A stretch of DNA of 64,000 nt, from contig NC_083508.1 in assembly GCF_032362555.1 (NCBI RefSeq), positions 12,615,001 to 12,679,000 on the forward strand, read 5' to 3'. Each line of letters begins with the position of its first letter. Position 1 is the stretch's first letter. Source of the stretch: Amyelois transitella. Lineage: Eukaryota > Arthropoda > Insecta > Lepidoptera > Pyralidae. A program made the translations under genes and the position numbers. This document shows, piece by piece, positions 11,586-32,600 of the stretch. The notes below the pieces were generated by a model. That model saw only the letters and a list, made by a program, of their open reading frames with translations. It had not been told where the DNA came from and searched no databases.

Positions 11586-13394
11586 GTCTCGTATCTCTAC
11601 GAGTTAATCGGAATTATAGAAAGGGAAGATTAGGCTAATGCTTTAACAACTCTAGAGAATTGATTCGCTGGTACATACTGCGAAATTATTTAATTACACC
11701 CAAGGATTTCTTTGTGGAGTCGCAAAGACTTGATTATTTTAATATATATTTAGGACAAATTCACACAGATCGACATAGCCCTGCCTTTTATGGGAATCTG
11801 ACCCAACGATACTATATTTTTTTTTATAAAATAGAACCCCAGGCCAATCAATAAAATTTATTTTCCATTATGACCAGATAACGTGGCAAATGGAAAGATG
11901 TAGTTTCTGCCTACACCTCAGGGAAATAGGCGTGATTTTATGTATATATGCCCAGATTCATATGATTTGAAAGAAATGATCAAAAGACCCGAATGTCAAA
12001 GATGAAATATCTTTGTAAAGATATCGCAGATTTTACAAGAGCACGTTCTTAGCCGCGTAGAGAAACACTAATGAGCACACGATTGGCTTCACTGGGTCAC
12101 GCTAATAGTAATCAGATTACACTGAATTGAAACTGAAATTGTGACGCAATATTTAATTTTGTTGTAAGGATCTTTTTATTAGACTTATAATAATAAAATG
12201 AAATTTTAAAACTTTCTTTGTAAAATTACGAATTGATTTTGAAATTCGTTATGTTCACAGATATAAAAAAGATCTGAATATTGACAATATAAATTCATTT
12301 AAAAGTTGATTGATTAAGGAATTATCGAGATTGATCTATTAGATAACTATCGGGTCCAAGTTCAATCGTATCCAAATGATATTTTGTTTAAATTATCTTA
12401 CGTCATATTGTTCTTTTTTGCCATATCGTTTCAGTAGGAATTATCAGGCATTTGTAATGCATGCACATTCTCCATCTAAATGTCTTCCATTCTTAATGCA
12501 CCTATGGTAACGTAAGTAAATAGATGATGAAAAGAAGACAAAACCGGATAATTTTGGCAAAACTTTAGGCAAACTCTGTTTGGTTACATATTATCCAATT
12601 GTTCATTTGCCCATCTCTATTTACAAAACACAAAATGAAAGATTACAAGTCCCCTTAACTTTGTAAAAGAACTACGCCATAACAGAGCCGGATTAAGCAA
12701 TAGACAGTTTAGAAAAAAAAATGCCTTAGGACCCAGCCAATAAGTCAATTGTAAGTGAAAATTCAATTCAATCATTTCTTTCTCCAATGACAATTAATTC
12801 CATAACTCTTGTTCTATAAACTTACAATTTACAACGTGCTAATCCAGCCCTGCTCCGTTATCAGCAGCCCTTTCACATAACTATAAATTTATACATATAT
12901 TATTTTTTCTATAGCCCATACATCTAAAAGGTGCGACGAGTTTAGTCGACAAGCGACGCGTTTAGCCACAAGTTGTGCAACTAGTCCGAGGGCGGGTTTA
13001 AAGTACGAACGCATTGAGCGACACGGACCACGGTTATTACTTCAAGGATATGTATGAAGCAAGCCACACTAGTTGCGAGCGAAGGAGATTGACCTTGAGA
13101 CAATGAACTTTAGTATCACAGCTAAGTCTAAGAGTGTCACAACTATTGTTAGAATCTTTTCAGATATATTGAAAGAACTTTTTAACCATATAAATAATTC
13201 TAACTCATTAAACTTGTCAGGAAATAAAAGTACATATTTCTATCGGATACAAAGAAATTTCTCAGTTGCCTGTGGTGCAATATGTGGTACACAGACTTTG
13301 ACACCCGCAGATAATAATATGCCTTTCAATGGTGAAAGAATTTCCATGATCAAAGATAAAAAAAACCTCTTCATAATATTAATATAAATTTATC
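11586..13394. other. intergenic stretch, AT-rich, no gene seen
   Basis: Between the hAT element and the 3' end of RNF185. Short ORFs at 11660 and 13073 have no recognisable domain or codon signal. Apart from the RTE remnant, no structure was identified. Confidence 0.45.
11877..11968 (+). mobile_element. RTE-type LINE 3'-end remnant
   Basis: 'aatggaaagatgtagtttctgcctac...ggcgtgattttatgtatata' matches the last codons and tail of the RTE fragment at 48340-48573. It is short and diverged. It is useful for comparing with the SINE-A tail. Confidence 0.55.
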
Positions 13395-13535
13395 TGACAA
13401 ATTTGCTGCCTATGTTACTGCCAAAGGTCTATTCTATATCTGTGCTAAATTTCATTCAAATCGGTCAAGCGGTTAAGCTGTGACAGCAGAACAGACAGAC
13501 AGACTTTCGAATTTATAAATATAAGTAAGGGATAA
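13395..13535 (-). mobile_element. Helitron-like/non-autonomous element 5' fragment
   Basis: Read on the minus strand it carries 'cgaaagtctgtctgtctgtt', 'gaccgatttgaatgaaattt' and 'agcacagatatagaatagacc'. This text also opens the repeats at 14437 and 60195, and is typical of abundant lepidopteran non-autonomous elements. Confidence 0.5.
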
Positions 13536-13665
13536 AACTTGAAACACATTAGAGATACCAGTTACGGCCATTTTCCTTTGACATTCCATCGCCGTGTCGC
13601 CAGCGTTGAGTCTACGCGATCTTAACCCGGACAGCCGGACCCAGTGGCGCGGGCACCTCATCCGG

Positions 13666-16600
13666 TCATGCGAATATCAGCCACAACACGAACAGTATCG
13701 CCACCCAAAGGAATATTTTTGATAGGAACTGCTCCTCTTCGAACTGCGCGGTGCCGCGTGGTGCTAGAACAATGTTGGTCAAAATATTTGAATGCTATTT
13801 TTGAGTTTGGTACAAACTTAATTACCGCAAGATTTGTAGACGAGTTAAAAAAGCAGTCCAGTTATCTATGGATTCAAAAACGTTTGTTGATAATTTGGAG
13901 TTAAATTAAGAATCCTATTAATTCTTTTTTTTTCCTAGTTTTTATTTTAATTATTTTCTATAATGTAATACATTCTGTTCACCCGTTCAGTGGCGACGGA
14001 GAATCAGAACGGAATATAAAATATTTCAGAGTGGGTCAGATCAGCCGAGAATAATAATAATGACGATTGGATCCATTTGGATCACACTGCTGTTAAATAA
14101 CTCATTTAAAAAGTATTATTATTATATTTGATTTCAGTCTATCTTAAATAAGTATCTATAAAAATTCACCTGCACTAGGCCTCGGGTCTCCAAAATTGAA
14201 TGTCGACGTGAACACTCCAAAGGGGAATGCTCCAATACCGAAGGACATGTGGAACCCTTCTCCGAAGCCGAACCCTGGGAACCCGATGTTGTTCTCCGGC
14301 TCCGTGCGTTGGCCAGCGGGCCGGGGCGGCACCTGGACATAAGGTATCAGAGGTCAAGTGGACAATAAACATAAGAGTCATTAATTTAATGTAAACCTTA
14401 TATTTTCATTCATAAAATGTTGAAAATTGTACATATCCACACTAATAATAAAGAGGAATGATTTGTATTTTTGTATGTTTGTGTGGAATAAACTCAAAAA
14501 CTACTAGTCCGATTTTGATAAAATTTGGCACAGATATAGAATAGACCTTCAAAAGTGACATAGGCATAAATTTGTTTTGAAATAAATCAGTTTTCAGGTA
14601 GATTATTCAACATTCATAAAGTAATCCGGGAAAAAAAGCGCTACCGAAAATCTTTCCGTGCGTGCGCTGGATCCACTGATGATTATACAGACATACAATG
14701 TATTACAAAAATAAAGGTTTTTTGCAGATCTATAAAAAAATCCGCGACACGATATATCTAACTTCTATAATTTAGTAACTACAAGGTATTTTGTGCGTAA
14801 AAAAATAATGTAAATTCAAAGGTGCGTTTTGAGAATTATTATTACACAAGCATATTAATCCTTATGATTGAAAGATGTTTTATCATCAAGATAATTTTAC
14901 GGAGATATATTTTGTCCTTCACAGCTCAGTGATTGGATAAATAGATTCTGAAATATCGTGAAATTAAAAACACGCACTCCAAATTATTTTAAGTACCTAC
15001 GTCACGCGAACGCGCTTGCCGCATAGGTACTTACGCGGTGTCTCGGTAAATATTATCGCCTGAGAGAAATGTTTACTCTTTGTTTATTTCAAAATATAAA
15101 AATAATTTTCAGCTTTATCTGATTGGATTAAGGTAGATATATTATTTCCAATTTTACTCTATACAAGTGCTTCACATAGTTATTTTTATGACTTTCAGCT
15201 AAATAATGAAAAGATTTATATGTACGTAATTACGGCATAAATACATATGGTCACGTCTATATCCCTTGCGAGGAAGACAGAGCTTACTAGAGGAATCCTA
15301 AGTTTATAATATCTATCTCTTAATCGCCTTTTTCGACATCCATGGGAGAGATATAGAGTGGTTTTTTTTCTAAAGTACTGGAAACCACACCATACTAACA
15401 AACTTTCACATTTATTAGTTGTAGTTTCACATTAAGCAATTGAAAGACTTTTTTTAGATGTACCTTATTCCTCGGGTCCTCTTGCTTAGTGTTTCCCCGG
15501 CCGTACAGCGGGATGACCTTGTCCCGGCTGATGGCCGCCTTGCACACGGGGCACACTTGTCTACTGGGACGCGTCTCCAGCCACTGGTGCAGGCACGGCC
15601 AGCTGCAGAGACAGTTTAGTTGCTTTGTTTCTCAACATTTTCAATTTAGCTAGTTTGGTAGCAATGAAAAAACATACATACATCCTTTATTGTTTGCTGT
15701 TTGACTGGAAGAGATCCCTTCATGGGATGAGTCCCCCGTTACAAGTGATTTGTTTCTTTTATAACTATGTACTATTTTCTTGTTACTGTGTAAATTTCTA
15801 TGCAATAAAGATATTACAAACAAACAAAGTGTGGTCCAGCAGCTTATCTTCCCATGTAGATTATCAAGGCAATCAAGGGAAAGGCAAATAAAAATTGTGT
15901 TCTTCTTCATAAGCAATGGTTTAGCAACCTGTCAATATTCAAATCTCAGTTCTATCATTAAGCCAGACAACTGCATGTAATCATAGCATTTTCAAGACTG
16001 TTGGCTCTGTCTGTAATGACATGAAATGATTTTAAGTATGATTATTATATGTATTCTCCTTCATTTGGATTCTCTTCTGGTTATTAATTTTATAAATATA
16101 CAAAATTAAAACTATTAATACATTTTATACCTGAGTAAATGCCTTTATCTATTTAATACCTATGACAAGGAAATAGTGATACCTGCCACCCTCACTCAAT
16201 TAATGTTATTAGGTAAAACATACATATATAAAAAAAACACAAAATTTATTATCTACAAACTTTCTTGTACAGTTTTATACAATAACAAGTATAACAAAGT
16301 ATAAAGTTTGTGAGAGACTTGGTGTGTTAGTAGTACATGTCTCTAAAACTAAGCAATTCAAACCAAACAAGTTGAACTCATGATGTCTTCACTCTGTCAA
16401 ATTATGTTTGTTTGTTGTAAAATCTTGTACATACAAAAGAACACAAAAATACAGTAAATAGGTAACACAAAATATATATTATGTTGCCTTTAGCTTGCAC
16501 AATGTTGATGTCTAATTGCAAACTGTATTAGCACAAAAGTTAAAAAACAAACATCATGGGGAGATGTATGACATGTTATAACTGCCGCATTGCAACAGTG

Positions 16601-16785
16601 TATTTGTGTTGAATGGAGACTTACCAAAAGAGATGGCCGCACATGCTGACCACGGCATCGCGGGCTGTGTCAAGGCAAATGTTACATTCCAACATTCGCT
16701 CATCATGTTTGTCCTCGTCACCGCCCGCGTCGCCTCCCGGGGCTGACGCTGATGCGCTCGCCTGAGCCTCGCTCGTCTCAGCCAT
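13666..16785 (-). CDS. RNF185: RNF185/RNF5-type ER-membrane RING E3 ubiquitin ligase
   Basis: Four exons on the minus strand: 16785-16625, 15602-15464, 14332-14170, 13763-13666 (561 nt, 186 aa plus stop; vertebrate RNF185 is ~192). All junctions are GT-AG and in frame. RNF5/RNF185 proteins are ER-anchored E3 ligases acting in ER-associated degradation. The short Ala/Ser/acidic N-terminus precedes a C3HC4 RING: C34, C37, C49, H51, C54, C57, C71, C74, including [16 protein letters not shown] and [20 protein letters not shown]. Exon 3 encodes the Gly/Phe-rich [16 protein letters not shown] segment typical of the family, which may be a first membrane helix. The last exon ends with a hydrophobic helix ([15 protein letters not shown]) directly before the stop. 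Start and stop both match family layout. It is divergent from PCMTD, whose ATG is 1.4 kb away. Confidence 0.95.
14437..15105 (+). mobile_element. Helitron-like repeat H1, copy 1 (3' end cut)
   Basis: It begins 'ccacactaataataaagagg', followed by 'actactagtccgattttgat'. About 660 bp match the reverse complement of 59490-60195, including 'gtgcgtgcgct' and 'cacgcgaacgcgcttgccgc'. This copy lacks the last ~50 bp present in copy 2. It lies in RNF185 intron 2. Confidence 0.75.
15238..15391 (-). mobile_element. SINE-A with internal deletion
   Basis: Tail side 'catatggtcacgtctatatc' joins early to the 5' half 'ggaatcctaagtttataa...tggaaaccacacca'. About 100 bp of the middle is missing. It lies in RNF185 intron 2, directly after H1 copy 1. 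Confidence 0.75.
15690..15835 (+). mobile_element. LINE 3' UTR fragment with (ACAA)n tail
   Basis: 'tttgactggaagagatccc', then 'gcaataaagatattacaaacaaacaaa'. The tail type and 'gcaataaag...ttacaaacaaacaaa' recur at 62855-62950, indicating a LINE with an ACAA microsatellite tail. Confidence 0.5.
15903..16015 (+). mobile_element. SINE-A 3'-half fragment, diverged
   Basis: Contains 'ggtttagcaacctgtca', 'aatctcagttctatcattaa' and 'aagactgttggctctgtct'. It lacks both ends. Confidence 0.6.
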
Positions 16786-27177
<10,392 letters not shown>

Positions 27178-27727
27178 ATTTAAGGAGGTACTTCGAATTT
27201 TAAATTTAACCTTTTTTTTTTATTTGAGCGTGTTACATTTGTAATTTGAAGGTTGATGTTCGCACGGGCGTTTTTTTTTATCGACTGCCAGTTAGGGTCA
27301 TGTTTTTCGCGTGTAGGTAGCTTGTATTTAGTCATGAAGACGGCTCCTATGAATAATATTGCCGTATCAAATTTCTGAAATTTTAAATTGAACTGTTTTT
27401 TTGGAGAACCGTAGATTTATAATTTTTTTCATGACTGCCAAGACACGTTATTACAGAAAGAGTAATCATATTAGCTTGAAATCTTGTCTTGAATCTCGTC
27501 GTTAATATCCAGAATAATGCTTCGAATTATGATTATGAATTTAAAAAGTTAACTTTTTTTGGGAGGTGTTACATTTGTAAGATTGATCATTGCTGTGAAG
27601 TTTTAAGTGATTTTCTAACGTTGCGATATTCTTCTTTATACGCAGAATTTTCAACTACAGCTTTGGAATGCTTTACAAAGCCATAAATGTTCTTAAAATG
27701 TGCATCCTATCTATTTTGCAATCAATG
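27178..27727 (+). other. start of the PCMTD 3' UTR
   Basis: AT-rich sequence directly after the stop codon. An imperfect tandem duplication, 'cttcgagttttaaatttaa' / 'cttcgaattttaaatttaa', lies at 27166-27208 and covers the last codons. No AATAAA hexamer was seen in this interval, so the true 3' end may be farther on. Confidence 0.4.
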
Positions 27728-27862
27728 TGCCGTGTGGTTTCCGGCACTTTAGAATAGAACCACTCCATATCTTTCCCATGAATGTCGCAAAAGTCGACTA
27801 AGGCATGGGCTTTTTAACTTGGCAGTCCTCTTGTGTGCGATGGGCTAGCAACCTGTCACTAG
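27728..27862 (+). mobile_element. SINE-A 5'-half fragment
   Basis: 'gtgccgtgtggtttccggca' through 'gcgatgggctagcaacctgtcact', then it breaks off. It may be part of the PCMTD 3' UTR. Confidence 0.75.
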
Positions 27863-29137
27863 ATTTAATAACGTCCTAATAAGATTTGATGAGTGAGATG
27901 ATGAGAGATGATCCTACGTCGAGCGAGCGAGAGCGAGGTCTTTCTGACCTCACTGACGAAGGACAAAGATAACAAATACCTTACGCACACAAAGAAAAGA
28001 GAAAGCAATACCATACGATGCCTGCGCGACGTCCTACAAGCGCTCGTGCGAACGAAGCCTTAGGTGATTAACACTCCGCTGCGACATTGAATCTAATGTT
28101 ATATCGTAGTTTTTTAAGAGAAACGACTCACATTTCGATACTCAAGCAGCACGCGCGACGCGGTTTTTATCGCGCGAAAAGATATCGCTGTTTCGATTTT
28201 TATTATGATATGAAACCGAACAGCGATAGCCCGGTACACGATGATAACGCTGAGACTCGAATCTGACATCAACATGCTATATGTGAAGAGAGATTTGAGG
28301 GGGTGCCGCTACCCAGATCCAATGCATCACAATGTTAGCTAAGTCTTCCAAAAGACCTATAATAATAAAAGCTACACTATTTGGCGACTATCTAATCAAA
28401 ATTAATTATAGGAGTTCGGTTTTCTTCAATATCATATCCTACTTTTAAGACACACCTTCTAGACACTAAAATAAGGTCGCATGTCGCATAGACTTTTCTT
28501 TGTGTTAGAAGCTCACCTTTGAGTTAAGATGATCCAATTAATTTGCCATATTCAGCGGCCCAGATCCTAGTCAAATGAGCATTCTTGTTTATTGAGCATT
28601 AATTACAGATAAATCTATTATACTTACCCTTCGTGTCTATAAAAATCTTACCTTTTTTTTACTATGCATCGCAAGAGGGGGAGACGTCGAATGATTTCCT
28701 TAGAATGAACGCCAATAGCGTAATCTCCCCTCCCCCGGTGTCTCCCAACAAGCGCCTGCGCATGGTGTTACCTATAATCATAATTATTGATAGATAAAGC
28801 CGATCCGATATAGCGGCGTATTTGTAAGACTGTTCAGACTTTTGTGATTCACTATAACACAAGTCATTGTTTATATTAATTAGTTTAGGCAAACAAATGT
28901 ATAATATTCGTCGGTACATGTAGAACCGTTAGAAGTAATGATTCTATTCATATTTTGATGTAAATATTAATTTGTTTTGTTTCTCTTAATTATATGATTT
29001 ATTTTGAACTACTGTTTCATTGTTCATTACGAACGTTGCTTGACTTATTTATAAGAAAACCTTTAGTTAACTATTTTTTAGATTCAATAGTTTAAAATTG
29101 TATCACTCTTTTATTTGATGTGATTACAATATAATTC
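27863..29137. other. intergenic/3'-UTR stretch between convergent genes
   Basis: No coding block. 28174-28225 holds a hairpin, 'tatcgctgtttcg...cgaacagcgata', whose sequence type recurs at 62451-62500. GC-richer islands near 27920-28060 ('gagcgagcgagagcgagg') look like repeat debris. Confidence 0.4.
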
Positions 29138-29159
29138 AATAAACAATAGCTGTTTTATT
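29138..29159. terminator. opposed polyadenylation hexamers for the convergent PCMTD and PDZ genes
   Basis: AATAAA on the plus strand at 29138-29143 and AATAAA on the minus strand at 29154-29159 (TTTATT as written). The minus-strand site is about 530 bp after the PDZ-gene stop, a normal 3' UTR length. The plus-strand site would need a ~2-kb PCMTD 3' UTR and is less sure. Confidence 0.35.
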
Positions 29160-29194
29160 TGGACAATGATAAAGATGTCTTTTTAAAAGCGCCT

Positions 29195-29275
29195 TTTATG
29201 TAATAAAAAACCCAGGCTCCTGTCTAGAGAGGCGAGGATGTAATCGGATAACGCCAGGAGGAAGAAGGATAAGTG
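29195..29275 (+). mobile_element. SINE-C 3' fragment
   Basis: 'cccaggctcctgtctagaga...gccaggaggaagaagg' matches the SINE-C 3' part. Confidence 0.55.
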
Positions 29276-29688
29276 AATAAGAAGTCATTTTATCTTTGAA
29301 ATTACATATGTATTATCTCTTGATGTTACAAAAGTTGCCTTAAAGATATGTATAAAAGGTGAGTATTTACGCGGTGGGTGCTTATCATAACTATTTACAC
29401 GCTAGGTACGGCATTCGGCGGTGCACAATATACAATACTATATACGTTTGTTTTATACACATTTTTGAACTTTCCGGTTCAAAGGGCATCACTTTTAGCA
29501 GTATGCCTGCAGTTAAATGACCTCTGTTGTCACTAATTCGCATACAATTGTTTTTTACTCATTTCCTCTTTATCTAGAATTAAACTGAAAGCGGAGACTT
29601 TCGGGTTCTTATTCCGGCTGTTTATCGTCTGCATCCTATAGAAACGCTATACCACAAGACATATCCAGGTACAATACACATCCGGGTG

Positions 29689-32600
29689 TTAGCACCACTT
29701 GCCAGTGGAGGCCCGGCCGGGCGCGGGCTGCAGCTCGGGGTACAGGCGGTCGGCGGGCGGCGCGCCCAGCTCGCCCAGCTTGCGCGGCGGCCGCGGCGTT
29801 GCGCGTGCGCACTCTCGCGGCCTCTCTCGACAGTTCTTATCCGCTCCGTGCGTACGCTTCACTGGCCGCTTCGTCTCAGACAAATCCCCGTTCTGCAACC
29901 CCGACGGCGGCCGCGACGGCGTCTCCGACTCGCTCCCGTTTATCAAGGAGTGCGCGCTGCGAGCCTTGTGCAGCGACAGCCTCAGCGGCTTCCGCGGCGG
30001 TGTCGGCCGCGTCTTTTCCCCGGATCTGTCATCGTTCTTCCTGTAGTGACTCAGCCGGGTGGAACAACTTTCCGACCCGTAATCTATCCTGGGCGAGCTG
30101 CCGTACACGTCGCCGTTCGGGTAGTCGGAACACTCCGACTCGAACTCCGAGGACTTGGCGCTTCTCGAGTGCAGTTTGGACGTTCTCCTGCTCGACTTGT
30201 GCGCGTTCTCCAGCACTTTACCGTCTATCCTGCGGTACATGTAATGTTTTTCCGACTCCAGCTGAACGTCCTCGGCGCTGTCATTCTTCTTCATCTTCCG
30301 GAGGCGCTGCGATCGCTTTAGCTGCTCGATGATGGACAGAGTTTTCCTCTCGGCCCAGTTAGTTTTCTTGATACTTTCTTCTATCCGACCGGCCGCTTTC
30401 TGTATTTCGTAATGCTTCGGATCACAAGCGCCTATACTGGAATGCCTTTCTGAATCCTTGAAATCTAAATCGCTGTCCGATCTGAAATACTCTTCCCCTT
30501 TGGATCTGTTGAGCATTTCAGACTTCATGCGTTGTTTTTCGATGTGTCTTTGGTTTCTTTCAATCATGCGGATGGCGGCGTCGGTCTCCGCACTGTAGTC
30601 GATGCCGTGTATGCAGTGGTGGCTGAGCGAGTGTCTCATCCTGCCCGCCCTGTGCTCGAGGCTGTGGCAGCTGGGGGCGCGGCCGGGGGGCGGCGGGGAC
30701 GCGGCGGCCCGGGAGGACGCGCCCGAGGCGTTGGAGCGCGGCCTCATCAACGGCAGGTTGCCCTCGGCGCCGTCCAGGCCCGGCAGTTTCGCCACAATGG
30801 CCGTGATGTCGGGCCCCTTCTGGAACACTTGGACCTCGGATTTGGGACTCCTGCACTGCGGCTCCGAGGTGATGTTGATGTTGGTGACGTTCTTCTTAGT
30901 TTTGTTCACAGTTATACAGCTGTCGTTACTGCTGGATGGTTGCACCTGAAATTAAGTATTCGTATTTCATATTTATTGAGATTTTCAAATACAATCTCTT
31001 CTGGTAAAATGACAAATATGTCGTACATGCTGTGAATGGGTTCTTCCTTCGGCAAATCTACAATAAGTCATGCTAATTTGTTATTTTATGATGTATTTCT
31101 TTTATTGTTAGGTATATATGTATATTGGATCTTGTATGTAAGTATTTTGTTTGTAATGTATGTATTTAATAGTTCGCATGTGCAATTGCCCACCAACTTA
31201 AAGTTTTTCTGTTTGGTCAGCTGGTAGACTGGTAGAGAATGCCAAACGTCATTAAGTCTGCCTGTTGTAGGTATATATTTTTTCTGCGATAAAGTTTTAA
31301 ATAAATGACATGAATATGTTTTTAAAGTAGTTACTCCATCCCCATCTCCTTTTATTTTTATATAAAAGGATAGTTCTGATGTTCAGTCTTTTCGAGACTG
31401 ACGGCTCTGTCTACCCCGCAAGGGATGTGGGCGTGATTATATGTATGTAAATAAGTTGTTTTGATGCTAGCAATACCTGGGTATGCCTGGCCAGCAGTTC
31501 AGCGACCTGCTCCTCGAGGTAGGAGATGCGGTGCGTGAGCCGCGTGTTGTCCGACCGCAGGCCCTCCTTCGCCTTCTCCGTCTCCTCGGAGGCGGTCCGC
31601 AGCGCGTTCAGCTCGGCACGCAGTGATGTTGCCTCGTTCTGGTGGAAAATCAAGTGGAACTGTCGTTAATTTGCGAGGTTCTAATCCGTGATTGTTAGTT
31701 TGAAATCCTAAAATACATATGGTCACGTCTATATCCCTTGTGGGGTAGACAGAGCCAACAGTCTTGAAAAGACTGAATGACCACGTTCAGCTATTAATCG
31801 GCTTAATGATATAATTGAGATTCAAATTGTGACAGGTTGCTAGCTTTGTGTTGGCTCTGTCTACCCCGCAAGGGATATAGACGTGATTATATGTATGTAT
31901 GTATGTAAGAATCCCAAGTTTGTGAGCCTATCCCTTAGTCGCCTTTTACGACATCCATGGGAAAGAGATGGAGGATATTCCTTTTTTATCCTAAAAGTAA
32001 ATTAACGATATTAAGTCCGGAATTAAAAGGCGACTAAGGGATAGGCTTAGCCAGCTTATATAAATTGGGATTCTTGTTTTAGGTGATGGGCTAGCAACCT
32101 GTAACTATTTTAATCTTAATTCTATCATTAAGCCTAACAGCTGAACGTGGCCTATCAGTCTTTCAAGACTGCTGGCTCTGCCTACCCCTATTCTATAATC
32201 ACGTCTATATCCCTTGCGGGGTAGACAGAGCCAACAGTCTTGAAAAGACTGTTAGGCCACGTTCAGCTATTTGGGTTAATGATAGAATTTAGGTTCAAAT
32301 AGTGAGGTTGCTAGCCCATCGCCTAAAAAAGAATCCCAAGTTTGTAAGCCTATCCCTTACTCGCCTTTTACGACATCTATGGGAAAGAGATGGAGTGGTC
32401 CTATTCTTTTTTGTATTGGTGCCGGGAACCACACGGCACAAAATTGACATCTTACTAAAACCTGTCTGAACCAAATTTTGAAAGCGTAGTTATACCGACC
32501 TGTGTAAATGTATTCTGCTGGAGCTGATGCAGCCCGCTGGGATGCTGTCCATTAGTTCCGTTGGTCTGATGGTGACCGTTGACGGCCCGAAGCAGCACTA

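Noticed and set aside
13644..13904. 86-codon plus-strand ORF
   Set aside because: It overlaps the last RNF185 exon on the other strand; it is an antisense shadow.
29686..31035. Several long plus-strand ORFs (Arg/Ala-rich)
   Set aside because: They are GC-rich antisense shadows of the 1.26-kb last exon of the PDZ gene.
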